A stretch of DNA of 64,000 bases from Taxillus chinensis (Eukaryota; Streptophyta; Magnoliopsida; Santalales; Loranthaceae), in the NCBI GenBank assembly GCA_023512835.1, contig JAKCVP010000389.1:62001-126000 (forward strand), read 5' to 3'. The position numbers and the translations under genes were made by a program. This document shows positions 18,064-31,900 of the stretch, piece by piece; within the stretch, counting starts at the first letter, position 1, and each line of letters starts with the position of its first letter. The notes beneath the pieces are model-generated. The model ran no database searches. It saw only the letters and a list, made by a program, of their open reading frames with translations, and was not told the origin of the DNA.

Positions 18064-19405
18064 ATGAAGTTCTTCTCGTTCTTGGCCCTCGCGGGTCTTG
18101 CAACTGCACTTGATGCGCCTCGCACCGCCATTCCCATGGGTCTGCCCTCTCCCAACACTGATGGAGTTCAGGATGTCCGCGTTCTTCCTGCCAAAGGCGG
18201 TGTCGCGTAAGTTGGAGTTCTGGAGTCAATCGTGATTGAAAGACTAATTAGGTGAAGCATCTGCATCAGCGGCGAGATCCCCGTCAATGTGACTTCCACA
18301 AAGAACATCAAGTTCAACTATGAAGGCCCCAAGAACCAGTCTAGCCTGACCCAGACTTTCCTCAACATGGTCACCGACGGTTCGACTTTTATGGAGAAGA
18401 TCAAGGGACCAACTCAGACCGTCTCTGGCGTCTACAACATCAGCGCCCACCTGTGTCTGCCTTCTGCCGCTGCGCGACCCAAGGCTGTTCAGTTCCTGAC
18501 TCACGGCGTCGGCTTTGACGGGTAAGTGAGATTCTATCGGAGCTTTGCGAGCAGCAAGACTAACAGTCGCGCGCAATAGTTACTACTGGGACTTGATCAA
18601 TGGTAACTCGTATGCTGATGGCTCCGCACTGTTCGGCATTGCCACCTTCTTCTACGACCGTCTCGGTGTAGGCCAGTCCTCGAAGCCAGACCCCATCCAA
18701 GTCGTTCAGACTCCCATGGACGTTGAGATTGCAAACATTCTCATTCAGAAGCTGCGCACAGGCATGTTCGGCAATTACCGCTTCGAACAAGTCGTCGGTG
18801 TTGGCCACTCGTACGGCTCCATCGTCACCCAAGGCCTGACGGCAAAGTACCCTAAGGCTCTCGACGCCGCTATCCTCACGGGCTTCTCCATGAATCAGAC
18901 TGGTTTGCCTCCCTTCCTGCTGGGCAACAACTTTGGCATTGCCTCCGCCGTCCAACCCTACCGATTTGACGGCCTGCCAAACGGATACATCTTCCCCTCC
19001 ACCGTTTCCGCTCTCCAGCAGGCCTTTCTCCACCAGCCCGGCTTCAGCACCTTCTTGCTCTCAGAAGTCTCGTCACAGCAGGCGGGCGTCGCCACACTGG
19101 GCCAGCTCTTCTCTCAAAACGCCGTCACTATGCCCGCCGCCAACTTCACCGGGCCCGTCGCTATTGTGAATGGCGCCAATGACTTGCCCTTTTGCTCGGG
19201 GAACTGCACGTACCCCAGCGACAAGACAGCTGCGCCTCTAAAGCAGCTGTATCCCCACGCTCGCAACCACACGAGCTACAACGCGCCCGATGCTGGTCAC
19301 GGGCTGAATTTGCATTTCAGCGCGCTGAATGCATATGTTTTTATTGACCAGTACCTGCTGGATAACGGGATCGCTGGGACCGCGCCTATGATGAGAAAGG
19401 TCTAG
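18064..19405 (+). CDS. Secreted alpha/beta hydrolase
   Basis: Exons join(18064..18206, 18270..18521, 18580..19405); 406 aa. A signal peptide covers residues 1-18 (FFSFLALAGLATALDAP). The second junction rebuilds a conserved block reading THGVGFDGYYWDLING. The nucleophile elbow is GHSYGS (serine in VGVGHSYGSIVTQG), and the C-terminal His is in DAGHGLNLHF. A catalytic Asp is probably in the NGANDLPF region. Sequons such as NFT, NCT and NHT support secretion. The family covers esterases and lipase-like enzymes; the substrate is unknown. At intron 1 two in-phase acceptors, AAG at 18257 and CAG at 18269, would give proteins differing by four residues; I chose the CAG. The gene ends 501 bp from the convergent midasin gene. 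Confidence 0.85.
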
Positions 19406-19906
19406 GCCGGCCCACCGGTGGGATTAACCTTGAGGGGTATGGCTACTTTATTACACTATAATCAATACTCTTACTGTATCTTAATCAGTCCTGAAGATGC
19501 GTCGCTGCTCAGCTCACTTGATGCTGAGCTGATGAGTTGACGAAGTGAAATGACAAGAGGTGGAGATGAGACAAGACCTAATGAATAATGGTATTTCGTA
19601 ATTTTCAATCTTGCTTCTTCATTTTGTCTACTTAGGTGTCATGCTCATCTTGTTCACTCAATAGGCAACTGACAATGGTGCCATATCCGCATGTCTCCAA
19701 GCTCCAGTCGTGAAAGATGAAGGGAAAGAGAAAACTAAAAGATGAAATCGACACACAAGATACCATGATATATCATTCATAGTCCACAAAGCCACTGTCC
19801 ACCACTTCATCCAGCGCCAGACATGCATGCTCCTTCATCCCGACTCTTCATCCACCGACCCACCCTCACAATCTCCCATCTCAAAACATCACATCTTTCT
19901 AACAGT
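19406..19906. terminator. Convergent 3' flank, hydrolase and midasin
   Basis: The region is AT-richer than its surroundings and should hold both polyadenylation regions. On the plus strand, TTTATTACACTATAATCAATACTC after 19448 resembles fungal efficiency and positioning elements. I see no gene. Confidence 0.4.
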
Positions 19907-22900
19907 TTAGAGTGTACTGACCTCGGCAAACCACTGCCTCAACGCCTGACTCAACACACCAGGCAAATCCTCAACACGCCTCACAATCAAGTAGTACCGG
20001 AAAGGAAAGGAGTCCAGGTACCGACGCCTCGTGACTTTGGGCGCACTCATGCGCCCATCAGCGCCCATCACAGGCTCGCTGAATGTGACGCTCTCCAGCT
20101 CGAGGATAGATTTCGACGGCGCGGGTGTAGAGATTACACCTGCGCCAGCAGACGTAGGAGCAGAGCTGGCAGGTGTAGATGCAGATCCTCCACCATCAAC
20201 AACAACGACAAAGATAACCATAATCCTCGCCTCCTGCGCCCGCAGCAATAACTTGCGAATCTCCTCATGATCCGAGCAGAAGCCGTCAGAAACAATGAGC
20301 TCAAGCTGCCACAAGTCCGCCGCGTCGCCGCGCGCAGTCAGCCGCGCCTCGGCGAAGCGCTCGATGCTGGCGCGCAGCAGCGCCTTGACGTCCGTCTGGC
20401 CCTGTTTGAAGCCAAACGAGCGGATCGCGTTGGCGCCCGCATCAGACGTAAAGGGTTGGCCGAGCTTGTGGGCCTCGAAGACGCTGGCCCCGAAACCTAT
20501 CACGCCGATCTCGCCAACTTCGAGCATTGACAGAGAGCGCGCCACGAGCGCGAGCGTCTCGAAGGCGAGGTGTGCTGCGCTTCCGGCCATTGACTTTGAG
20601 TCGTCAAGGGCGAGAAGGACTTGATAGGCTCGTTTGGATGGGAGCGAGCGGCGGAGCCAGATCTTGTCCCGTTTGTAGCCTGAGGCAATGAACGGGATTA
20701 TGCGCTTGATGTTTAGGCGTTTGCCTGTTCTGAAGTCGCCGCGCAGCTTCGTCGCAAGGGTTGGCGCGAGGATTTGTCGGAGTTGCTCGAGGAGAGTGAG
20801 GGCGTGTGGGTGCGTCTTTTGTTCGTAGTGTTGCCAGGGTTGAAGCGCGTCTTGTTGTTGATCTGCGTCGAGGGATTCAAGGTTGGCTGGGGGCGTGGAG
20901 AATTCTTCGTCGTCAGAGTCTGAAGCCGCGTCGACCTCTTCATCCGCACGAGGCTGGCTGTGGACGTGTGACGGCTGCTTTGAGTCTTGATCGTCAGCAG
21001 TAGCAGCAGCCGATGATGGATCGGCTTCTACATCGTTTACTTTCTCGTCGTCTGAGGTTGCATCTTCAGGCTGGAACGTGTCGAGCTGCTCCGCCTTGTC
21101 TTCGTCGGGTGGGAGGAAGGCGTTGTCTTGGTCCATGGATCGCGCTTGCTCCAGCGTCGATGCCCCCAAAGCCTGCGTGTCTGCCTTGGCCTCTTCATCA
21201 GGCAGGTGCTCGAAGTCGGCGTCCGCCATGTCCACATCTTGCTGTTGTTCCTGTCCACGATCTTCGGATGCGTCTTGGATCTCGCGATTTTGGCGATGCC
21301 ATTGTTCGAGCATGTCGCCCAACTTCTTGATCTGCTCTTGGTCTTTGGACTTGGGGGGCGCAGAGTCCGGTTGCGATGCTTTGCTAGGACCTTGAGCTTG
21401 TTTAGCTGATTGTGCGCCTTCTTGTGTATCGTCTGCCTCATCTGCAGCCTCCTGATCGTCTGCATCTTCAGGCTTGTCGGCATCAAAATCCTCTTGAGCT
21501 TGCTTGCTTTGCTTGCCACCGACTGTAGCGTCCGTGCCTCCAGCGGTGTCTTCTTCAGCATCGTCCATACCACCGTCGTTGTCATTTGCATTGTTTGCAG
21601 CAGTTGTGTCGTCCTCGAGAGGTGCATTCCCTTCGTCTTCCTCTCCGGCCTCATCCATCGTCTCGTCTACTTGCTCCATCTCTGGTTCCATGTTTTCCTC
21701 AGCGCCAGGCTGTGCATCTTCATCTGGAGCATCTGCGTCGACTTGGTCCAACATATCAATGTCGGACCCAGTCTCATCGTTACCTGCTTCATCTTCCTTG
21801 TCCCCATCTAGCTGCATATCTTCGGGCAGGTCGAGATTTTCCGCTTCCTGGACGTAAGGGTCCATGGCACCTTTTTCTTCAACACCGTCTCTGTCGTGCT
21901 CATCTTCAGCATCCGATGCATCAGTCTCTTCAGCACTCTGAGCGTCGTTCGCGTCTTCTGCATCACCGTTGTCAGACTCGGGTTTCTGACCGTCCTTGGA
22001 AGCAGCCTGCTCATCGCTCTTCGACTTTGCGTCTTGCTTGCTTTCCTTTTCATCATCACCCTCGTCACCGGCTTCGTCCCACATCTTTTCGTCTAAGGCG
22101 GAAGGCTCAAGGTCGTCGACATCGCCCACACCCTCGTCCATGTCTTCACCGCCTTCATCTTGGGCCTCCGTACCTTCGGCGTTCGTATCGTCTCCCATCT
22201 CTTCATTTCCGCCTTCTTTATCTTCACCGCCTTGATCCTCAGGCTTCTCATCTTGCTCGTCACCTTCTTGGCCTTCTTCTTCGCCCATGGCATTCTTTAG
22301 ATCATCATCGACATCTACAGCATCATTGCTATCATCACCATCTTGTTGGTCTTGTGTCTTATCGGTGGACTCTTCTTGCGCAAGTTCAGACAGATCCTCA
22401 TCGTCCCCTATTTCTTTGCTAATGTTCTCTGCGCCCTCGCCCTCGCCTAGACCCGTCCCGCCTTCAAGCTTATCGGATTGTTCGCCTTTCTCATCTGAGG
22501 CTTCGGAGGGTTTGCAGAAACCTTGTGTGCTGATAGCACAAAGGAGACGACCAAGCTGAGCTTGAGAAGACCAGAGACAGTCGCTGAAAGCTTTTGACTG
22601 CGCGATGGCTGCTTGATATGCGTTTGAATAGAGTTGAAGGATTGGTAGACCCATCTGGACGGAGACAATGGCGGCTTGTAGCTCTCCTGTGTCTTGCAGG
22701 CCGGAGAGCTTGACGGTGAGATCTTCACATTGCTGTAGGATTGATTGACTATTGAAAGCGGCTAGCAGACTTCGCTGGACTGATGCGGTCTTGAGAAGCC
22801 ACTTGTTGTCTTCGAAGGAGAGTGCGACATCTTGACTGGTCTTCTCAACATCTTGCGCTACTGACAGACACGTATCGAGGCAGCGATACATGGCGTGGTT

Positions 22901-25900
22901 GACATCGCTTAGCTTTGTTCCCTGGACTGCCGCGCCCATGATCTTCTGATCAACAAGTCCGGTATCCAGTCGTGCCCACCGCAGTAGATGAGTCAGAGTC
23001 AACTCCGCCTGAGGAAATCTCACGATGGACTGTGAGACCGTGTGTTCCAGATCGTTAAATGCATGCTCTATGCTTTCCGATAGTGCTAGACTTTGCTCTG
23101 ATTCCAAGCGCTCAGGAACAGCCAGCAGGTGGGACTGCCTGGCTGCTAGCGCCTTGAAAGAGTCAGAAAGCTGATTCAACAAACCCACCAGAGGTGCAAG
23201 GTCGTGCCCTCCCAAGTATGCCTGGCTCTGGATCACCCTCGCTGCCAACTGGACAATGGGTACAACAAGACGGCAAGCTCTGTTGGTCAGAGCTGGACGA
23301 CCCGGAAGCGAAATCTGCGGAGAACAGGATACTCGATCATCCTGCCACGTATTTTGGAAGCGATCCAACGTCTGTTGTAACGTATAATGAACGGAGTGGT
23401 GATTGAAGGTGTTCTTCGTCGCGTCAATGCCAAGTGCGAGTAGTCCCTCGAATAGACCTATAGATCGAGCCATGTCGTCGTGAGTTAGATCATCATGAAC
23501 TTCCTTGGCCGCCAGGCGGATTTGAGACAACATGTCTAGCACCTGAAATGTTGGCAAAGGATGTCTGAACTCAGTCGACAGAGCCAGCTCGCTATCTTGG
23601 TTTGGGAGTATGGCCAGGATCTTGGCTTTGGAACTTTGTTGTTCAAGCGTCGCCGGCGTTTGATTTGAGCTGAGGCCTAGTCTCCTCAATTCCTTTAGTG
23701 TGTCAACGAAGAGCCGTCGCTTCCTCGCTGTAAGATGCTTTGCCAATGCGGTATTCCCCTCGGTGAGGGTAGAGGGTGTCGCTTTCCTGAGCTCCTGTGC
23801 TGTTGTGACAGTATCACTCACAAACTCTTGCCACGGCAAATGGGAGTTTAGCACCGGAACAATGCCGCCCAGCTTCCCATACATCATGTTTAGTGTTGCA
23901 GACGTATTCTTATATCTTGTCGGTCGTGCTGACCACAGGCGCTCATCTGTCTCGCAAGCGGTCCTTATCTTTGGAGGAACAGTGGCAGGAAGCACGATTC
24001 CTGGGGCGGCCTCGCAGCTCGGAACACCTGTCTCATTGGACAACGAAGACGACTGTGCTGCAGCGATCACAGGCTGCACTGGCTTGTTCACAAAGGCCTG
24101 GAATTTGCGGACGATTCTGAACAGCTTTCGATGTGAGACTCTGGAACTTTGCTTTAGTGCCTCGACATTGGTGTCTTTCCAGCTGGCAAGGAGGATAACG
24201 TCCTTGAGTTCCTTTGATAGGTCTCGTTTCTTCTCTGTAATCGCTGCTCGAGCTGGACCGACGAACCTCTCCATGTCATTGATCACGTTCTTGACAGCGT
24301 TAGCAATGATTATAGTCGGAGAGCTGACGGCAGACGTTGAAAGTAAGTGGCAATACAGAGAGCGGACGAGGCTCAGTCTATGCTCAAATTGTCCTACTGT
24401 GGTGCCGCCTAGAAAGTCTTCGAGAGTCGCCAATAGCTCAGGCAGATGCAGGCGAGCTTCGTCAACCGTCTTCTGCGACAGCGGAGCCAGAAGCAGATTC
24501 TCGTAGATCGGGAACCACCATTCTTGAGCCTGATCGACTAGCTTTCTCTCCTCGACATCAAGAAGACTAGACCAGGTTGACAGCTCCAACCGCCTCCAGG
24601 AAACGATCGTCTGCGTGATCTGGTCCGTCCACTCCGCAAGACTAAATTCTCGACTGGCGACAGATTGCCACTGCACAAGCGTTGCGTGGAGCTTTTCAAT
24701 GCTTGGTAGGATCTTCATCAAGGGTTCTGTCCAAGGCATCTCGCGTATCTCCCTGCAGGCGTCTAGGATATTCTGCAGCGTAGCGTGCTCTGGCCAGATG
24801 CTTTGTATTTGCTCCGTTCTGGATTGAATGCGGACAAGTACTTGGACGATCTTCGAGACTTCCGAAACGTTTGCATCTGTGAAGATGTTATAGTCTTGAC
24901 GCTGGGCGGTCTCCATCATGTCCTTCTTTCGCTCACATAGGCGCAAATACATCTCAGCTGAGTGGTCATGTGTCACCGTTTGACCTTCATCGCTGGACAT
25001 TGCCGTGTCCGCCGCTAGACTGTGAAGTTTGCGTAGAATGTTCGAAGGCGAGGTAGTCTCAGAAAAGATCACCAAATGATGACTAGCGATAAGTCGTGCG
25101 AGCTCTTGGGGGGTTGAGTCAGAAAGCGAGTCTGAGGTTGTTGCATCAGACGAGGGCTTTTCTGTCATACCGAACATAGCATCAAGCTCGTCATCGTCCG
25201 GATTCACGTCGTCCTCTTCACCTCCACGGTATGTGAATGTGCTTGAAGCTTGCTCTGCTGCTTTCTGATCGCGCTTAAGTTGCTCTTTCCAATGATGGTA
25301 GAACGTAGAGAGAGCAGCAGATACAGCCTCGGCCTGACTATGAGCCAACCTCTCGGTGCTCGACTTGGAAAGGGTCCGTCTCTCAAAGGCAGTTAACGTC
25401 ATGAGCTGAATACCTTCCTTCAATGTGGGCCTGTGCTGTAAAGAAGCGTCGAACGTGAGGCCGGACTCTCTCAAAGTTGTATTGTTACCAAGGAGAGGAG
25501 TGGACTTGAGTACCAGATCGCTGATTGTTTTAATGGACTTCTCTACCTGGCCCTCCGCAGCGGCTTTAAGTCGGACGCCTAGTCGAATGCAGTTGATGAA
25601 GCCCGTCAGCGGGACTGTGATGTCGCGATAGGCCAAGTCGAAAGAGCCCAACCTTTCAATTAGTTGATGTAGATCATCTTCGATCTCCTGCTGCACCGTT
25701 GAGATATGATCGTGTTTTGCCATTGAAGCAAGTCTCTCAGAAATCCGCAAAGCATTCGTAAAGTATGGCGACAGCTGTCCTATCAGTGACACAGGAGGGC
25801 GGTAGATGTGGCCTTGCGTATCTTTGTACTGACCTAGAGACTCCAATTGGCTTTCTAGGATTTTCGAACGCAAATTTGTCATGTTTCCTGTCATGTGTCG

Positions 25901-28900
25901 CTCCATTGCCTTGAGCGCGATGATGCGGCCTTGAATATGCCTGACTTGTGAGTCATGTAGGTCCTGAGCAACAACTCCTGCCATGGCAGGGTCGAAGGCA
26001 CGATCGGGCGTGTACAATATGATGCATAAGATGCCCACGGTGATCATGACATGACCAAGATCTATGCGAGCGCTGAGGGAGTCGACACTTTCACGCAAGG
26101 CCACCAAGGACGCACGTGCCTGGAGTAGCTGATCAGTCGAAGTGCGGTCTAACAAATTGCTAATCAATAGGAGACTGTCGACCAAGTCCTGCACATTGGA
26201 TGCTAGGAGTCGATGGTCATCGGCGCCTAGAAGTCTTTGGTGGCCTGCAGTAATTTGTCCAACCGTGGAGAGCTCATCTCTGATGCGTTCGAGGCGATGC
26301 ATTTCAGCCGAATTTAGCAGGGAGACGTCATCTAGAATGATCCGAGTTGCAGACTTCAGGCGCCCATCCTCGGATAAAACATCAACAAAAGTCGATAGAC
26401 GCTGGAGAGAAGCAGCTGGACCGCTGCTCGTTGTTAGATCGTGAAGGGTCTGCGTACTAATTGTGGATAGTAGCCCTAGGGGACTTGAGTCCGCAATCTC
26501 CTTCCCGGAAGCGCTAGTCAGACAAAGCCTCTGATATATGCGGTTCGCCGTTCTTTGGAAGACTGGCCGACGTTCAAACACTGCAGAAGGGTCGGCGATA
26601 TCTTCAAAGGGGGCTTGGGGAAGCATTTGCATGTTGCGATCTGAATGACTTGCTTGACTTTGGCAGATCTGGAACGCTCTGAGAAGTGCTTGACGCATTG
26701 GGAGCAGGTCAGCGAGACGCACGTCCAGACTACGGGCATAGTGATCAAACTTTCGTGAGATAGTCTGCAGATGAGAGAATGATGCAAGCTGTTGGCTTGA
26801 ACAAGGCGACGTGGGACGGACTAGGTTCCAGATATCCACCATGTAGACTCCAGAGCGAAAGGGCTGCAGAATGGCCAAATGGTCGATTTGACCAACTAAA
26901 GATTGTGAGAGCGTAGCCGACTGATCCGCTTCGCTCAAGCTTGTCAAAGTCTTTCGGCCGTGGCGTAGGTAAGCCTCGAGCAGTACAAGACTACTCTGAT
27001 CTTGATGGAGAGCGGCCTGCAATGAAGACCAAAGGGCAAACAAGAAGACTAGGAGCTTAGCAATTGAAGGATCTTGAGGAGCGCGGCCCCAATCCTTGAC
27101 GATCCAGTCACGGATGGCGGGTAACATGTTCTCCAAGAGGGTCTGATACTTAACCCTAGGGTCTTTCTTCTTCGCTGATCTTTTCAGAGAAGATCCTGTA
27201 TGTTCCATGATCTTGTCACCCAGCGAATTCAACTTCCGGAGGGTCTCGTGGGTAAGCGCAAGAGCTTGTCTCTGCTCAATGTTGGATGGACTAGTGAGCG
27301 GCTCGTTGACGAAGATGTGGAGCGGTTGGTGTAATGCAAACTCTTCCGGCACCTCTACGCTACCTAGTAACGACCTATAGCACGCGAGAGGTTTCTGGTA
27401 CCAAGCCTCCTGTGACGTTGCAGTCTGTAGCATGTTCTGGCAAGCTCGAAGGCATATCTGACTGTGCGTAGAATCGCGAGAGATGAGACCGATCTCAATT
27501 TGCTGTATGAAACTCTGCAGAATCCTCACGTCTTCGAAGCTAATTTGATCAGTGACTTCATTCAACGCGCGGTCGAATGTGTCATTCTCAATCTCAGTAA
27601 ACTGAGCGAGCTTCACCAGACTGTCGAATCTTGCAATAGACGAATCTAGAACTCCTTCTGCTTGTAGAACCTGCCCTTCATGGTGGTCGGTCGCGTTCAT
27701 TTCGGCCGTAATGAAAAGTTCAACGGCACGATTGCGCATTGCGCGAGAAATCTCGCCATACTGAGGATCCATGGTCATGAATAGACGGAAGTCTGGGTGT
27801 GGTCTGATGACCTTTGGCGATCCATCAGAGTTACAGTGCTCGTTGATGATCAGGGATCCACCAGTCTCTAGCAAAGAGTTAAGCCTATCAAGGACAGACG
27901 GGCTGCAAAGGTTGGCATTGTCCAGGATGAGCCATTTCCCTTGCTCAAGAGCTTTGATCAATGTTCCGTCCACCCATTCGAAGCGGGCCTTGCCAGCATG
28001 ACGCACATCGATGATCGCTTGCTCGTACTCTGCACAAATTCTACCCAGTTCAGGAATTCTCGTAAGGTCCTCCTGCCGTAGATACGCAAGCAACCGTTCT
28101 ATACTTGTCGTAGCAGCTTCTGAAACCAGAAGCAGCATAGTCCGTAGTTTGGCGAGGTCCACAGCGTTTGCTGACAGCATGCCAATAACGATGTCTTCTA
28201 GACATTGCTGGAGCTTGTCCCTGAAATGATACTCGTGCCTACTACCATCTAGTTGCTCATACCCTCCGACCAAGTCGGAGGCATCAATGTCGGCGCTCAG
28301 TGAGAAGACCTCAACATCTACACCGCCGACGGATGCCAAAGACTTGATTAAAGAAGTCTTGCCGGAGCCAGAAGGTCCTATCAGAAGTACGGGCCAGTTC
28401 TGCGCGACACACACAGCCATGCACTCCAAAATGCGGAGGCCACCGGAAGCCTGAAGTCGTTGAAGCTGGCTTGACCCAGCTCTGAAAGAACTCCGTTGAA
28501 TAAGGGCAGAACCCACTTGGAAAGTTGTTGGGGTGAGATTGGTGTAGAGACTCCGTGTTGACGCATCGACGCTGAGCATCATCTCAGCCAGTCTGAGCAA
28601 TTCTTTACGATCGTTGGATGTTCGAAACCTTTGCAAAAAAAGCATATCTATAGCAAGGGACAAATGTCCATCTCCCAAGATATCACCCGTAGTGGTAATC
28701 AGCTGCAAACAACGAAGGCAGTCTCGAAGATTGAACTCCCAAGGAGCGCCGCGGAAACCGAACTTGCGCTTTGTAACCACAGCTTCATCCAGGCTCGTGA
28801 CAAAGGTGATAAGTTGATTCAGCACATCATCATTCACTTGTGGCGCGGCATTTTTGCATATTGTCAACAAATCTTCATGTTCGAGAACGTCCATGTGTAT

Positions 28901-31900
28901 GACGGTGAAGCGATTAACAAACGAAGCCGGAAGTCCTTTGCGACCGCCACCTTGGGCATGAGGATTCTGAGCCGCGAAGAGGCGGAAGTCGGGATGACGA
29001 TGAAACGTCTGTTCCAACTCGGGAATGTATACTTCCGCGCGGTGGTCTAGACATGCATTGAGGCCTTCAAGGACTGACTGCGATGCGAGGTTCATTTCGT
29101 CCAGCAATACCCACTCTCCTCGCTTCATTGCGGACAGGAACGGGGCATCTCGCCAAGCGAAAACACCAGCAGGGGCTCCCTCCACAGGCGCGTCAGACCC
29201 AAACAAGTCCATGAGATCTGTCTGTTCCGAGAGATTGAGCCTAGCCAGGGGCTTGCCAATTGCTTTTGCGAGGGCATTGACGATGGATGTCTTCCCAACT
29301 CCAGGATTGCCTTCCAGCAAAAGCGGTTTGCGCAACTGAAGACCACGAGCAATGCGGTAAGCGTTCTGCCTCGTCGTTGGCGCATTGAACGAGAAAGATA
29401 TGGACGTTTCATCGCCCGAGAGGTGGCGAGCTATGTCGAAGTCACCGAACCGAACCACATCTGATGTGAAGACTATCTGCCGACACATCGGTGCGCAACT
29501 TTCCGGCGAAGTAATTGAAAGGAGTCGACATATCACACTCAAGCAATGTGACTTCTCCTCGACAAGGTCTGACGCGCCCATAGCTAGCATCGCCGAGGGG
29601 TTTGCGCCCAAAGAATCGATGTAGACGAGGTGTGCTCCTTCGATGATGGCAGCAATCTCTGGCAGTGAGCTTGCATTAATGAATTCGATCCAGGCCAGCA
29701 TGTCTCTGAGGGAGACTAGAGAATCCTTCAGAGGACGATACTTTGTCTCGAAGTGTTTACCGAATTCGACCAGGGTCTGAGCATGAGATGTGGCATTCCG
29801 CTTCAGCTTCGTTCTCACAATGTGGAGAAGATCTTCATCGTTGGACATGGTTGGCACCCAGATCTCGGTGAAACGATTTCTCAGGGCTGGAGATAGCTCC
29901 TTCTTGCCATAGTCACCTCCCGGGTTCATCGTAGCAAAGAACTGGAAGCCTGAAGCTGCGGTGACATAAGCTCCATCGGTGCCCTTCTCAGCTAAAAGAA
30001 TGCTTCGCTGGGGATCGAGAACGCTGTTCAATCGTTCAAGGACCGAATCGTCGGCTAGCGAAATCTCATCAAGAAGAAAAAGTTGACCTGTTTTCATTGC
30101 CTTGACAATGCTTCCATCCTGCCACTCAAACAGAGCGTTTGCCTTGGCCTTTAATGCTTTGATGTTCGAACTGATTTGAGGAGGGATGCTCTTCGCTTCT
30201 TCGGTGTTGAGGCATTGTAGGATGTTTGCCAGCTCATCCACGGTCAGGTTCTTGGCTAGGTCTGTGCGTCCACAAGCACTCAAAGCGTGTAATATTTGCT
30301 CCTGCAGTTGGATCTCGACTGCCGCGCGGTTTCTTCGGGGCCTTTGTGCCCCTATCAGATCGCCTGTTTCCAGATTTTGATGAGCATTAATAATATGAAG
30401 CTCTTGCTGAAACGCTTGGGCGATCATTTGACAAACAGTAGTCTTTCCGCAGCCAGTCTCACCAACAAGCAACACAGCCTCATTGTGTCGAATGGCCTCC
30501 GATACCAGAACGTAAAGACGTCTCATGGCTCTCGTCCATACGATCGCATTATCCGAAGACTCGTCAAATTTCTTGATGTATCCATGAGGATCTGATCCGT
30601 AGAGGCGGTCCTCATTGATTCGAACCACCGTGCCCTTCCGCGTCATGACACTCTGCAGGACTTTCTTGACTTCCTCTCGCTCTTCGTGTGTCCTGACTTT
30701 CTCACCGAGAAGCATGTAGCCCTGCATCGCCAGTTCCTCTACACTGTCAGCTCCACGAAATGCCCATCTGAACAGGTCTCGCAGGGTGACGAAGCCGTTC
30801 TGCTCGAAGATTCTGGATGTCTGGCGAAGTCGAGACAGCTCTTTGTATACTTTAACAATGAGACCGCACCAAGTTTCCGGCAAGTTGCTACGTCGTGCCA
30901 AGATCACATTGAGTTCATCAATGGGAATGTCGTCGAAATGCAGCTCGACAAATCGATTTCGAAACGCGCGGGAGAGGACCTTTCTTCCACCATAAGGACC
31001 TGCGGGATTCTGCGTCGCAAACAGCATGAAGTTCGAGTGAGGTCGGACGACCTCTTGCGTTTCCGGAATGAGCAGCTCCCTATTGTCATCGAGCAATCGA
31101 TTCAGAGCTTCTAGCACATCTGTGGGCGCCAGGTTCAGCTCATCGAGAACGACCCAGTACCCCTTACGAAGGGCTTCGACGAGCACACCTTCCTGAAAGA
31201 CGATCTTGCCTTCAGCAGTTGATACATAGGTACCAAGGTACTCTTGAAGATCTGTGTGTTCATGATTGTTGATGCGGACGAAAACGTTTCCCGATCGCTT
31301 CGCCAGGTATTCCACCATGCTCGTCTTACCGGCAGAAGTCGGGCCTTGGATAAGCACTGGATACTTTCTTGTTGAAGCTGCTCTGATCAGATTCTGCAAG
31401 TTTTTGGAGATGTACGGCGTGATGATGTAGGAGTCCGGGTCTTGGGGCTCTTGATCACCTCGCGGAAGCCAACTTCGTTCATCTCGATCTTTCGCTCCAG
31501 CACCGATGCCATGCACTCGCAAATTGACCTCAAGATGCCGCGAGATGTCTTCGGGTGGCTTCGAAGACCTTTTCAATTCAGCCTTAGCGAGCTGCGTTGT
31601 GCCGAAGAGCTTTTGCTGAACAATTTCGACAAGGACAGCTTCGGAACGTTGATCCAGACTAGTAAAAAAGCAAAGCGCGAAGCCTTCGAATATGGCTCGC
31701 TTTAGTGGATACTGGCTTGCAATTGACCTGGCATGAGACAGTGCTCGCGTCAGAGTACGTAGGCTGAATACTGGCGGCTGGTTCGATCCATCTACAAGCC
31801 CTTGCTCTTTTGTAGCTGTTTGGATATCCATATATAGCTTTGCTACCGCGTTGGACAGCTTCTTGTCGTGTAGATAGGCACCAACAATGACCTGAAGACT

